Assembly (NCBI RefSeq): GCF_003316845.1
Contig: NZ_QMIK01000001.1
Coordinates: 1,488,001 to 1,552,000, forward strand
Length of the DNA: 64,000 nucleotides
Source: Cognataquiflexum aquatile
GTDB lineage: Bacteria > Bacteroidota > Bacteroidia > Cytophagales > Cyclobacteriaceae
Direction of reading: 5' to 3'
Both the position numbers and the translations under genes were made by a program. Every line of letters begins with the position of its first letter. Position 1 is the first letter of the stretch. Positions 46,492 to 55,749 of the stretch are shown here, piece after piece. Below the pieces are notes generated by a model. That model worked only from the letters and a program-made list of their open reading frames with translations, searched no databases and was not told where the DNA came from.

Positions 46492-47604
46492 ATGAAAAAC
46501 TTAATCAAATCATTCGCACTAGGTACTTTTTTATTCCTTTTCCTTCAAAATTGTACCCCAAAAGAAGAAATCCCTACTGAGCCCATTGTTTGGGAAAGAG
46601 CAGCAGGTTTTGGAACGGCTCCACTTTTGGGTAGCAGCTTGCTTAATCAAGAACTTTTCGTGACTTCCGAAGCAGGAAGGTATCCAAACGCATCACTTGA
46701 TGGTCCAAATGATTTTCAAGGTTTTGGAATTGAACAAAATAAACCTGGTAGATATAGATTTCCTGTTTCGGATAAAGTTGTTGCGTCAAACAATAACTAC
46801 CAAATCGTGCTCGAGGCACCCAAAAATGTTGGCTTGTCTGGCAAAGCTATCAAGTTAAATATGAGAGAACTTGATCCGGACTTTCAGTATTTTTTTGATC
46901 TCCCTTACTTTGTGGGCGATGCCATCGGAATTGACAAAAATGGAACCGTCCTTGTTCCTTACCACAGCGCAAAAGATGGATTTGCGAAAAGTTCTCCTGA
47001 CTTTGTCATCATCAAAACAAAACTTGTAGAAGGCGAACTTGAAATCCTAGAATTGAAATTGATAAAAGAAAATTACATTCAAGGAATGAATTCGGTCACA
47101 AGGTTGAATTCATTTGAAAACTTTTTCCAAATTAGAATAGGACCCTATACCTATAATTTAGGCGACGATGGAAAACCGAAATTAAAACATGAGCACCTCA
47201 CAAAATCATTTCAATTCGGGAATGAGATAATATCTTTTGGAGCATTGTTCGGCCAAAGCAGCCCTCTTTTTGCCTATCGTTCAAATCTAAATGGGGAGAA
47301 TACCCAATTGATAAACACTTTTAATGATCCTTCGATCCTCCAATTAGAATTTACGGCTGTGGACGGAAGGATCATTGGATATGGAAACAGTCAGTTATTT
47401 TTAATCGACCTTCAAGAAAGTAACATTAAAATCACAGAACTTGACAATACCGGGCTTGAAGGAAGCTATATCACTTCCGTTACTGTGGCAGATGACAACA
47501 GGGTATTTGTGACATCTGCTCCAATCCCTGGCTTTGACCTCGCTGGTGGATTCTATAAACCTATTGAAGAATTGTTCAAACCAAGGCAGGCTTCAACCAA
47601 ATAA
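46492..47604 (+). CDS. Hypothetical lipoprotein, beta-propeller-like
   Basis: A 370-residue lipoprotein (lipobox FLQNC, Cys about 21). The rest is rich in beta-strand patterns with repeated phrases (DAIGIDKNGTVLVPYHSAKDG; DGRIIGYGNSQLFLIDLQES; SVTVADDNRVFVTSAP), consistent with a propeller. Similar DUF4374-type proteins in Bacteroidota are associated with TonB-dependent siderophore uptake, but no such receptor is adjacent and I cannot confirm membership. It is convergent with the GMC operon and shares a bidirectional terminator. Confidence 0.7.
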   Translation: MKNLIKSFALGTFLFLFLQNCTPKEEIPTEPIVWERAAGFGTAPLLGSSLLNQELFVTSEAGRYPNASLDGPNDFQGFGIEQNKPGRYRFPVSDKVVASNNNYQIVLEAPKNVGLSGKAIKLNMRELDPDFQYFFDLPYFVGDAIGIDKNGTVLVPYHSAKDGFAKSSPDFVIIKTKLVEGELEILELKLIKENYIQGMNSVTRLNSFENFFQIRIGPYTYNLGDDGKPKLKHEHLTKSFQFGNEIISFGALFGQSSPLFAYRSNLNGENTQLINTFNDPSILQLEFTAVDGRIIGYGNSQLFLIDLQESNIKITELDNTGLEGSYITSVTVADDNRVFVTSAPIPGFDLAGGFYKPIEELFKPRQASTK

Positions 47605-47607
47605 AAA

Positions 47608-47634
47608 AAATCCGGATTCTCATCCGGATTTTTC
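47608..47634. terminator. Bidirectional rho-independent terminator
   Basis: AAATCCGGAT (47608-47617) and ATCCGGATTT (47622-47631) form a strong hairpin with A and T runs on either side. It can serve both the lipoprotein gene and the GMC gene. Confidence 0.88.
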
Positions 47635-47647
47635 AATTTATAACTTT

Positions 47648-49342
47648 TTACAAGTTCCCCTTGTTCAATTCCTCCACTGCATGGTTGGCTGCACGGGCAG
47701 TAAAAGCCATAAACATCAGCGTAGGATTTTGGGTGCTTGTACTCGTGAAGCTCGCTCCGTCTGAGACGAAAACATTTTTGCAGGTATGCAACTGATTCCA
47801 TTCATTCAGCAGGGAAGTTTTTGGATCTTTTCCCATACGAACTCCTCCCATTTCGTGGATGTCAGATCCAGGAGGTGCTTTGGTATCTTCGACTTTGATA
47901 TCTGTAAATCCTGATTTTTCGAACATCTCTTGTTGCTGCTGAAGGAAATCTGCCGTCATTTTGTCGTCATTATCCGTCCATTCGACCGAAAGGATGATCT
48001 TTGGGATACCATATTTATCCTTCTCATCAGTACTGAGGCGAATATGGTTGGTTTCGATGGGAATGGTTTCTCCCTGCATCCAAGCTGACATACGCCAAGT
48101 GCCATATTTTTGGTTGAGTAGGCTGTCACGAAGGTCATGCCCGATGACGCTTGTGTCTGAACCGAGACCTCTTCCACCTGCCATGCCTATCGAATAGCCT
48201 CGTAGAAAGTCTGTGTCCTGACGGAATACATTCCTGAATCTCGGCACATAGGCGTGTCCGGCATGCCTTCCCTCGGTGGCTTTGTCAGCAAATCCCTCAT
48301 AACTCGCACTTCCTTTTCCACGGTAATTATGACAGGCAAGGAACTTGCCCATCAGGCCGTTGTCATTGCCGATACCATTGGGAAATCTTGAAGATTTTGA
48401 GTTGAGCAATATCGCATTGGTAGCGATGGTGGATGCATTTACGAAGATGATTTTTGCATAAAACTCCATTGCATCACCTGTTGCCCGGTCACTGATTCTC
48501 ACGCCCGAGGCTTTACCTTTTGCTTCGTCATAAATGATGGATTCCACTACCGAATCGGGACGAATGGTCAGGTTTCCGGTCTTTTCTGCCCAAGGCAAAG
48601 TAGAGGCATTGGCAGAAAAATATCCTCCGTACACACAGCCTCGGTTACACATGCCTTGGTTTTGGCATTTATTCCGCCCTTGTTCTTTATGGATTTGCTG
48701 AGGATCTGTAAGGTGTGCACACCTTCCCTGGATGAGGTGTCGGTCGCCATAATTCTGCTTGAGCTGTTCTTTATAATATTGCTCGATGCAACTCAACTCA
48801 AATCCCGGCTGCACGATGGAATCCGGCAACTCAGGCAATCCATCCCTTCCTCCGGCGATTCCTGCAAATGTCTCTACATAATCCAGCCAAGGCTCTAGGT
48901 CTTTATACCTCACCGGCCAATCCACCGCAAAGCCATCCCGCGCAGGACCTTCAAAATCATAATCCGACCAACGCTGCGTTGCCCTAGCCCAAAGCAATGA
49001 CTTGCCTCCGACATGGTATCCACGAAACCACCGGAATGGCTTTTCTTCAATGATCGGCTGCTCATCTTCATCCAAAGCCCAATGCATGGTCTCTTCTCTC
49101 GCCCACCTGGCCGCACCGATTCCGGATCGCTTATCCACAGGTACGGCACCACGGAACTCAAACTCCCAAGGTGCTTTGGAAGCTGTGGGGTAATCTTCTA
49201 TGTGCCGGACCATCCTGCCCCTTTCGAGGACTAGGGTCTTCAATCCTTTTTCTGTGAGTTCTTTGGCTGCCCATCCTCCGCTGGCGCCTGAACCAATCAC
49301 GATCGCATCATAGGTGCGCTTATCTTTTGAATCCTGTAACAT
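47648..49342 (-). CDS. GMC-family FAD-dependent dehydrogenase with [3Fe-4S]-type cysteine motif
   Basis: A 564-residue glucose-methanol-choline oxidoreductase. The FAD-binding Rossmann motif is AIVIGSGASGGWAAKELTEKG near the N-terminus. FAD/active-site segments GYHVGGKSLLWARATQR and SSRFPNGIGNDNG follow, with HEMGGVRMG and QNPTLMFMAFTARAANHAVE near the end. Cys226, Cys232 and Cys236 form C-x5-C-x3-C, the spacing of the three cysteines that hold the [3Fe-4S] cluster in FAD-dependent glucose dehydrogenase of Burkholderia. The gene for its TAT-exported partner precedes it by 12 bp. Together they probably oxidise a sugar or glycoside in the periplasm, passing electrons to a cytochrome. Paralogous to the gene at 63117. 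Confidence 0.9.
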   Translation of the reverse strand: MLQDSKDKRTYDAIVIGSGASGGWAAKELTEKGLKTLVLERGRMVRHIEDYPTASKAPWEFEFRGAVPVDKRSGIGAARWAREETMHWALDEDEQPIIEEKPFRWFRGYHVGGKSLLWARATQRWSDYDFEGPARDGFAVDWPVRYKDLEPWLDYVETFAGIAGGRDGLPELPDSIVQPGFELSCIEQYYKEQLKQNYGDRHLIQGRCAHLTDPQQIHKEQGRNKCQNQGMCNRGCVYGGYFSANASTLPWAEKTGNLTIRPDSVVESIIYDEAKGKASGVRISDRATGDAMEFYAKIIFVNASTIATNAILLNSKSSRFPNGIGNDNGLMGKFLACHNYRGKGSASYEGFADKATEGRHAGHAYVPRFRNVFRQDTDFLRGYSIGMAGGRGLGSDTSVIGHDLRDSLLNQKYGTWRMSAWMQGETIPIETNHIRLSTDEKDKYGIPKIILSVEWTDNDDKMTADFLQQQQEMFEKSGFTDIKVEDTKAPPGSDIHEMGGVRMGKDPKTSLLNEWNQLHTCKNVFVSDGASFTSTSTQNPTLMFMAFTARAANHAVEELNKGNL

Positions 49343-49354
49343 GTCGTCTTGGGT

Positions 49355-49912
49355 TTAAGCTTGGGAAGTTACATCGATGCATCCATGGAAATAGCCCGGA
49401 GCCATCTTGTAGCCACGGTAATCTACCATCACCTCCTTGACTGTGGTGAATCCTGTGATGGTCTGTGATTTTATAAGGTCAAAAAACTTCTTCTCTTCCT
49501 CATTTTCAGAGGAAGCCAAGGAAAGTAAAAGCCCTTCACGCTCCTCTTGAGTACCTTTTTCAAAAGATTTACCGAGTGTTGTCTTTGACTTTTCTGCAAG
49601 TGAGGCCAATTGGGATTTGATCATATCCTGATCTTCCTTTTCGTAGCAATGCTCAAAAAGCCTGATCAGATACTTGTCCGTGCCGGTACTCAGTGCACCG
49701 ATAGGTTGGGCATCCGGGGTAGGTAATTTGGTTGGCAATCCTGCAGGAATGATCGTGTCCGCGATAGCAGTGATCAGGTGCTCTTCCTTGAAAGAGAAAA
49801 AACCTTTGTGTGTCAACTGGTCGACGAGCTGCCATTTCCAGTCCACAAGAACCAACCCTGCGATACCCACTGCAGTACCTCCAAGGATTTTAAGCGATTT
49901 TCTTCTGTCCAT
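49355..49912 (-). CDS. Gluconate 2-dehydrogenase subunit 3-family protein (TAT-exported partner of the GMC dehydrogenase)
   Basis: A 185-residue protein starting at ATG 49912 with a twin-arginine-like signal (MDRRKSLKILGGTAVGIAGL). The body, from FKEEHLITAIADTIIPAG through QPIGALSTGTDKYLIRLFEHC to VDYRGYKMAPGYFHGC, is the subunit 3 fold. In known complexes this small subunit escorts the cofactor-loaded catalytic subunit through the TAT pathway. A 15-codon upstream extension to 49954 lacks a sensible signal. It leads the two-gene GMC operon. Confidence 0.88.
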   Translation of the reverse strand: MDRRKSLKILGGTAVGIAGLVLVDWKWQLVDQLTHKGFFSFKEEHLITAIADTIIPAGLPTKLPTPDAQPIGALSTGTDKYLIRLFEHCYEKEDQDMIKSQLASLAEKSKTTLGKSFEKGTQEEREGLLLSLASSENEEEKKFFDLIKSQTITGFTTVKEVMVDYRGYKMAPGYFHGCIDVTSQA

Positions 49913-50183
49913 AAATGTTATTTCGGGATGCAATACTGCTGTAATATAGGGCATTGACTTTTAAAATAACAGCCCCGAAACTCCAAAATCTACCAATGGA
50001 AAATGAAAGGGATCGGTGGAGGATGAAGTCTGCTTCGGATCTGTTACAGACAGTCATGAAAACACACAAAGGTTTATTAGTGAATTGGAATAGTGAAATT
50101 AATTGAGAAAATTTAGAACAGTAATATCCGAAAAGTAAATCCTCAATTTAATGGATTCACTAAGCCAAAACCTTTATATTAAA

Positions 50184-50609
50184 ATGAAAAAATCCAAAGA
50201 ATGTTTAAAAGGAGAAGTTTTCATCAATGCCTCCATCGACAAGGTTTGGGGGCTTTGGATCGATCCTGACCACATCAAGAACTGGAACATTATCTCTAAT
50301 GAATGGCACACCCCGATTGCCCAAAATGACTTTCGGGTTGGCGGGAAATTGTACCTGAAGATGGAAGCCCTTGACAAAAGTGACGGTTTTGATTACGAAT
50401 GTATTTATGACAACATCATCCCATTCAAAGAAATCAGCCATGTAGGTGCTGATGGCCGCAAAACAAAATTGGACTACGAAGAGACTCCGCAAGGCGTCAA
50501 AGTCACAGAGTCATTTGAACCCGAAAACCATACTCCGCTAGATGTTCAAGAGGCTTTTTGTCAGTCTATTCTTGATAATTTCAAAAGGTATGTGGAGGAT
50601 GCAGAATGA
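50184..50609 (+). CDS. SRPBCC/AHSA1-type START-like domain protein
   Basis: A 141-residue single-domain protein with the Aha1-C/SRPBCC pattern: VFINASIDKVWGLWIDPDHI, NEWHTPIAQNDFRVGGKL, then VTESFEPENHTPLDVQ and a C-terminal helix ILDNFKRYVED. Such proteins bind hydrophobic ligands; the specific role is unknown. ATG 50184 is preferred; an in-frame ATG at 50151 would add 11 residues. The LytTR regulator gene follows 41 bp downstream. Confidence 0.87.
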   Translation: MKKSKECLKGEVFINASIDKVWGLWIDPDHIKNWNIISNEWHTPIAQNDFRVGGKLYLKMEALDKSDGFDYECIYDNIIPFKEISHVGADGRKTKLDYEETPQGVKVTESFEPENHTPLDVQEAFCQSILDNFKRYVEDAE

Positions 50610-50650
50610 GTATTTGATTGTCATTTTATTCATTAAACTCAAAAAATAAA

Positions 50651-51487
50651 ATGAAACCAACCCTGACACTTTCGCAATTTGGATTTTCCCAAAGGAAAAT
50701 ATTTGTCTTGTTTGGGTTTTTGGTCACCTGTATTTTGCTGACTGTATTGATTGATTTTCTGGAATCCAGATTTCAAAACTACGGCTTTTACCTTTCGGAA
50801 TCTTTGTTGTTCAGTTCGTATTGGTGGATTTTTTTACCGCTTTGGTATGGACAGCTGAGTCTTCTGGAAACCCACAAAACCAAAGTAAGATTTGCCCTTA
50901 TTGTTCTCATTCCGATCATCATCCACCTTTTTGCTTTTCCCGGATTGGTATGGCTCATTTCGTCCGTATTTTATACTCATACCTTTGAGTTTGGGCAGAC
51001 TTTTGAATTTGGCTTGACCCAACATTTCTTTAAAATTTTTCTTTTATACACCATTCCGATCGGTCTGTATGCCTTTTTTAGGGATAGAATCAGGGATTTC
51101 CAAAGTCAAAATAACTCAATAAGTAAAGAAGCAAATGATTTTTTGACCAGTCTAAAAGTCAGGGAAGGAAACAAACAACTCCAAATTCCCACTAAAGATG
51201 TGTTCTATTTTTCTGCCAACCCCCCCTATGTCAATGTCCATTACAAAGACAAAAAACACCTTTGCAACATCACACTCAAATCCCTTTCTGAAAAACTGGA
51301 CCTCAGATTTTTTGTCAGGATTCACAAATCTGAAATTGTAAACCTGATTCATGTCCAATCCTATAAATCCCGACAGAACGGGGATTATGATGTGACGATG
51401 GATGACGGAACAGAACTCAGACTCAGTAGGAATTTTGCAAAGGATTTCAAAAGCAAACTTGAAATCCTTACTCAGGATAAGCTATAA
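50651..51487 (+). CDS. LytTR-family membrane-bound transcriptional regulator
   Basis: A 278-residue protein. The first 150 residues contain about four hydrophobic helices (KIFVLFGFLVTCILLTVLID; FALIVLIPIIIHLFAFPGL; others). The last 100 residues are a LytTR DNA-binding domain (LQIPTKDVFYFSANPPYVNV; SLSEKLDLRFFVRIHKSEIV; DDGTELRLSRNFAKDF). It has no receiver domain. It may sense a membrane signal or act with a separate sensor. Neighbours on both sides are on the same strand, so they are possible targets or operon members. Confidence 0.9.
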   Translation: MKPTLTLSQFGFSQRKIFVLFGFLVTCILLTVLIDFLESRFQNYGFYLSESLLFSSYWWIFLPLWYGQLSLLETHKTKVRFALIVLIPIIIHLFAFPGLVWLISSVFYTHTFEFGQTFEFGLTQHFFKIFLLYTIPIGLYAFFRDRIRDFQSQNNSISKEANDFLTSLKVREGNKQLQIPTKDVFYFSANPPYVNVHYKDKKHLCNITLKSLSEKLDLRFFVRIHKSEIVNLIHVQSYKSRQNGDYDVTMDDGTELRLSRNFAKDFKSKLEILTQDKL

Positions 51488-51556
51488 TTCCATCCTGTTG
51501 TCGATTTTGATTTGCAATCCAGGTTTTTAATGACTGATTTTTACAGAAAAAATCAA

Positions 51557-52768
51557 ATGAAAAAGGGAACACTAACCTGGTTGTTACTCGTGTTTTTTGC
51601 TTTTGGCTGCAAAGGCCAAACAGAAAGTACTGAAAACATTTCCAATCCATCTCAAAGAAAAGGTCCGGTCGGAGGAGGTTGTGACGGCTGCGAATTGATG
51701 TATGTCGGCATTCCAAAAGAAATAAACGCAACAGACACCAGTGCCGGTTGGTACGAAGAAAAAGGACAAAAGCTTCTATTGACAGGAACTGTTTTCGAAC
51801 CTGGTGGAAAGACTCCGGCTCCAAATATCATTATCTATTATTGGCACACCGACACCGGAGGATATTATACTGCGGACACCGAAACTGATCCAAAAGCAAA
51901 AAGTCATGGAAGGCTTAGAGGTTGGGTAAAATCCGATGAAAACGGAAAATACAGCATCTACACGATCCGACCTGCCCCTTATCCCAATGAGGATTTGCCT
52001 GCACATATTCACCTTTCAATCAAAGAACCTGATATCAAAAATGAGTACTATACCGATGATGTCGTTTTTGATGATGATCCGCTTTTGATTCCCTTTATGA
52101 AAAAATATCCACCCGAAAACCGGGCAGGAAGCGGAATCGTAAGGGTGCTTTTGAAAGGCAATTTGCAGATCGCCGAACATGACATCATCCTTGGATTGAA
52201 TATCCCCAATTATCCCCAAAAAGATGTTTCGAACAAGAAGTCAGGATTAAACATTGGCGAAGACCAACCCTCTTTTATCCCATTCCACGCCTTTGGGCCG
52301 GATAAGGGAAGCCAGGCTTGTCCAGTCTGCAAGTATGGAAGGTACCACGGGATCGTTTTTTTCGTGGGAAATAATCCTGATTGGGACGACATCAAAAAAT
52401 GGCTTGGGTTTTTGGAATTACAGAGCATGTCGAGACAAAAATATCTCAAAGCTTATTTTGTATATGGAAATGAAAACGCATATAGCAAATCAATAAGGGC
52501 CAATGAACTTGAAACCATTGGCAGAGAACTGAATCTTCAAAGGACTGCTTTGACTTTCGTTCCCTCCTTCAGTGATTCCAAAACAGAGGCTAACCTAAAC
52601 AAGATCAATCCTGAAACAGAGAACACATTCATCATTTATAAGAACCGGAGGATTGTCGATAAGTACATTGACCTGAAAGCGAATTCAGAAAATTTTGCTT
52701 TGATTTCAAATTCCTTGGATAGAACCCGGGGAGATTTTTTTGATTTGGATGGAATGCCGCATAATTGA
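51557..52768 (+). CDS. Lipoprotein fusing an intradiol ring-cleavage dioxygenase domain to a thioredoxin-like domain
   Basis: A 403-residue lipoprotein (lipobox VFFAFGC; start ATG 51557). Residues about 35-215 match the intradiol dioxygenase core: PNIIIYYWHTDTGGYYT has the first tyrosine iron ligand(s), and IYTIRPAPYP... with LPAHIHLSIKEP gives the second tyrosine and the HxH histidines. The rest contains ACPVCKYGRYHGIVFFVGNN, a CxxC segment in a thioredoxin-like fold, then ILKIN-type strands to the end. Catechol-type dioxygenases are normally cytoplasmic and single-domain, so an envelope lipoprotein with a redox-like partner domain is unusual. The substrate is not known; many secreted relatives act on aromatic or non-aromatic compounds still uncharacterised. 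Confidence 0.82.
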   Translation: MKKGTLTWLLLVFFAFGCKGQTESTENISNPSQRKGPVGGGCDGCELMYVGIPKEINATDTSAGWYEEKGQKLLLTGTVFEPGGKTPAPNIIIYYWHTDTGGYYTADTETDPKAKSHGRLRGWVKSDENGKYSIYTIRPAPYPNEDLPAHIHLSIKEPDIKNEYYTDDVVFDDDPLLIPFMKKYPPENRAGSGIVRVLLKGNLQIAEHDIILGLNIPNYPQKDVSNKKSGLNIGEDQPSFIPFHAFGPDKGSQACPVCKYGRYHGIVFFVGNNPDWDDIKKWLGFLELQSMSRQKYLKAYFVYGNENAYSKSIRANELETIGRELNLQRTALTFVPSFSDSKTEANLNKINPETENTFIIYKNRRIVDKYIDLKANSENFALISNSLDRTRGDFFDLDGMPHN

Positions 52769-53027
52769 CCTATCTTCATTTGCCATTGACTCAATACTCC
52801 AATAATTAATAATAATCCGGCTTAATGATATATTTTACTTATTTATATCCAAACATTAATCAAAACCCTATTTTGGAAGTTAAGCCAATATGATTTAGTT
52901 TTGATTGAAAATTATCCATCGGATAAAAAGCTGACCCAAACCAGTTTTTCAGCTTCCTGCCACGCATAAGTATTATATAATGCAACAGCCTACACCTGCA
53001 CTGAACAAAAGTGTGAAATAAGATGGT

Positions 53028-54107
53028 TTGGACTTAATGAAAGCCATGGCCATTTATTTTGTCTTGATTTACCATTTCCCGATTATGGAAGTTGACTTTA
53101 TTGGGACAGGAAAAACGGGGGCTTATTCCAATTTCTTTATTTTCTCCATTTTCAGCACATGCGTGCCGATTTTCTTTTTTATCAATGGCGCTTTGCTATT
53201 CAACAAATCAGGATTAAGTCTTAAAGCCCATGTGTCCAAGATCCTAAAAACAGTCATCTTGGTTATTATTTGGGGATTCATTACTATGATTTCGCTTTCT
53301 CTGATATATGGTGAAAGTATTTCTGTATCTGGAATCATAAAGGATATCTATACTTTGAAAACCGGATGGGTAAACCACCTTTGGTTTTTGGAAGCACTTG
53401 TGGTGATTTATATCTTTTTCCCTATGCTTTTTTTGGCATTCAAAACCAAAAAGAACTACTTCTATTTCTTTTTTGCCTGTGTGATGATTTTGTCATTTGG
53501 CAACACCTTCATCGGGCTTCTGCTGAATGTAGCAAGCACCGTTTCGGGAAAATTTTTGAACACTTATTTTTTCCTCAATTACTTTGGCGGGTTCAATGCT
53601 TTCAGCGGAATCTATGGTTTTTCTATCGGCTATTTCATGCTGGGGGGAATTGTATTCTCTATGAAAGATTCCATCCTCACCAACAGAAACCGGATACTGT
53701 CCTTGATAGCAATCCCCGTGTCTATGGCTTTGTTGTTTTCCTATGGTGTCCTTATTTCATTCAGACAAGGGGAAACCTGGGACATTGGCTTCGAAGCGTT
53801 TGATTCTGTCTTTGCTTTGGTCATGGTCGTATCCATTTTTATCCTTTCCATGCAATACAATAACCGTGGCCTTTCAGGAAAAGTAATCCGACATGTCAGT
53901 AAAAATACCTTGGGCATCTATCTTCTACATAGAATTGTCGGCGCTTTGATCAAACCATTTTTCATGGAATTTAGCTTTTTCAGCACGTTTTTCGGGGGAA
54001 TGGTTTTTGCAGGGGCCATACTGTTTCTAAGTTTGCTTGTCATTTATATCATGAAGAAAATCCCTTATTTCAATTACCTTTTTTCTTTGAAACTGAAGCT
54101 TGCCTAA
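53028..54107 (+). CDS. Acyltransferase 3 family membrane protein with disrupted N-terminus
   Basis: About ten hydrophobic helices with the acyltransferase 3 signature LMKAMAIYFVLIYHF (catalytic His) at the N-terminus. These proteins O-acylate surface sugars or lipids. The reading frame is open only from TTG 53028. However an ATG at 52980 lies in the same frame and gives MQQPTPALNKSVK, then a TAA at 53019-53021, immediately before the conserved core. A natural start appears to be at 52980, so the gene is either broken by one nonsense change, restarts at TTG 53028 or ATG 53037, or the stop is a sequencing error. The remaining sequence is undamaged. Confidence 0.75.
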   Translation: MDLMKAMAIYFVLIYHFPIMEVDFIGTGKTGAYSNFFIFSIFSTCVPIFFFINGALLFNKSGLSLKAHVSKILKTVILVIIWGFITMISLSLIYGESISVSGIIKDIYTLKTGWVNHLWFLEALVVIYIFFPMLFLAFKTKKNYFYFFFACVMILSFGNTFIGLLLNVASTVSGKFLNTYFFLNYFGGFNAFSGIYGFSIGYFMLGGIVFSMKDSILTNRNRILSLIAIPVSMALLFSYGVLISFRQGETWDIGFEAFDSVFALVMVVSIFILSMQYNNRGLSGKVIRHVSKNTLGIYLLHRIVGALIKPFFMEFSFFSTFFGGMVFAGAILFLSLLVIYIMKKIPYFNYLFSLKLKLA

Positions 54108-54238
54108 AAATATCTGGTTCCTTTCGTAAAAAAAATCAGGTATTGGGTTTGCGATGATTGTTCTGATTCCTTCTTCTATTTTTTGGACAAAATTCTTTTT
54201 ATCTTCATTGGGTACCACTAGCCCAATAACCAAATCAG

Positions 54239-55564
54239 ATGAAAGAAGACAGTCAGGTCATCGCAAAGAATGACCGAAAAACGATTCGTGCTTGGGCCAT
54301 GTATGATTGGTCCAATTCCGCTTATTCTTTGGTGATCGCCTCGGCGATTTTCCCGGCTTATTACAATTCGATTACTACCACCGACGCCGGCAGCAAAATC
54401 ACGGTTTTCGGATTGGAGATCGAAAATACAGCGGCTTACTCAATCAACCTCGGTATTGCTTTTGGAATCATTGCCCTGGTCTCTCCACTCCTGTCTTCGA
54501 TATCGGATTATTACAGCAATCAAAAAAGGTTTATGCAGTTCTTTTGCTATGTGGGAGCGATCGGCTGTTCATCTCTTTTCTTTTTTGATGGCCCCGAAAT
54601 GGTTCACTTCGGATTGGCCTTCATGATGCTGGCGACGATCGGCTATTCGGGTAGCATCGTTTTTTACAATTCTTACCTTCCTGCAATTGCCACCGAAGAC
54701 CAACAGGATAAAGTCAGTGCGAGAGGCTATGCTTTTGGCTATATCGGTTCTACGACCCTACTACTCCTCAATCTTGCCGCCATCCTCAATCAAGATGCGC
54801 TTGGTGTAGAAGATGGTTCCCTACTCCCCAGGGTTTCATTTCTGCTCACAGGCATATGGTGGTTTGGATTTGCGCAGGTAACTTTTCGAAAGCTTCCCAA
54901 AGGAATCTATTCCAAAACCACGACAGAGAGAAAGTTTCTCCTCAACGGATACCGGGAATTGGCCAAGATCTGGGGGAGACTTAAGAACGACCCAAAATTA
55001 AAGATGTACCTGATGAGTTTTTTCTTCTATATCATGGGGGTACAGACGGTAATGTTCATGGCTGCATCATTTGGGGAAAAGGAAGTCGGCATGGGCATGA
55101 CACAGTTGATCATTACTATCCTTTTATTGGAATATGTAGGAATTATCGGTGCGTTCTTGTTTGCATGGATTTCCAAAAAGATGGGAAACCTTCAGGCTCT
55201 GACTATTGCAGTGACTATTTGGATTTTCGTGTGCATCGGCAGCTATTTTATTCAAACCGCCTTCCACTTTTACATCGCAGGCTTCTTTATTGGGATGGTA
55301 ATGGGAGGAATACAGTCCTTGTCCCGCTCGACTTATGCGAAGTTTATCCCAAAAACAGAAAACAACGCAGGTTACTTCAGCTTCTTTGATGTCTGCGAAA
55401 AGTTGGCCATGATGTGCGGACTCGTCATGTGGGGATTTATGGACAACCTCACCGGCAGCATGCGCAATTCGATCATTGCTTTGGCCATTTGGTTTTCCAT
55501 CGGGCTGATTCTATTGATGGTAGTCAGAAAATTAGAAAAGCAGGAAAAGGCTGCTATGGCTTAA
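54239..55564 (+). CDS. UMF1-family MFS transporter (Atg22-like)
   Basis: A 441-residue, 12-helix transporter. The family signature is IRAWAMYDWSNSAYSLVIAS near the N-terminus, and VMGGIQSLSRSTYAKFIPKT with YFSFFDVCEKLAM in the C-terminal half. Relatives include yeast vacuolar Atg22 (amino-acid export) and many bacterial members of unknown substrate. ATG 54239 is preceded by a purine-rich stretch. Not linked to the preceding acyltransferase except by strand. Confidence 0.92.
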   Translation: MKEDSQVIAKNDRKTIRAWAMYDWSNSAYSLVIASAIFPAYYNSITTTDAGSKITVFGLEIENTAAYSINLGIAFGIIALVSPLLSSISDYYSNQKRFMQFFCYVGAIGCSSLFFFDGPEMVHFGLAFMMLATIGYSGSIVFYNSYLPAIATEDQQDKVSARGYAFGYIGSTTLLLLNLAAILNQDALGVEDGSLLPRVSFLLTGIWWFGFAQVTFRKLPKGIYSKTTTERKFLLNGYRELAKIWGRLKNDPKLKMYLMSFFFYIMGVQTVMFMAASFGEKEVGMGMTQLIITILLLEYVGIIGAFLFAWISKKMGNLQALTIAVTIWIFVCIGSYFIQTAFHFYIAGFFIGMVMGGIQSLSRSTYAKFIPKTENNAGYFSFFDVCEKLAMMCGLVMWGFMDNLTGSMRNSIIALAIWFSIGLILLMVVRKLEKQEKAAMA

Positions 55565-55749
55565 ATCCTTCAATTCGATCTCTTCAGGTAGTTTCTCAAG
55601 AAACTACTAATTGGATGTTGCCACCAGGGGAATGTCAAATCTGAAAAAAAATCAAAGGCAGAAATCAGAAACTTACCCAAGGAGCATAAAAGTGAAATAA
55701 AATAATATCAGAATTTTCTTAAATTAGACTTTCACTTAAATCAATTGAA

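Noticed and set aside
47608-47634. Insertion-sequence inverted repeat
   Set aside because: It is a hairpin between convergent genes with A and T runs, a normal bidirectional terminator.
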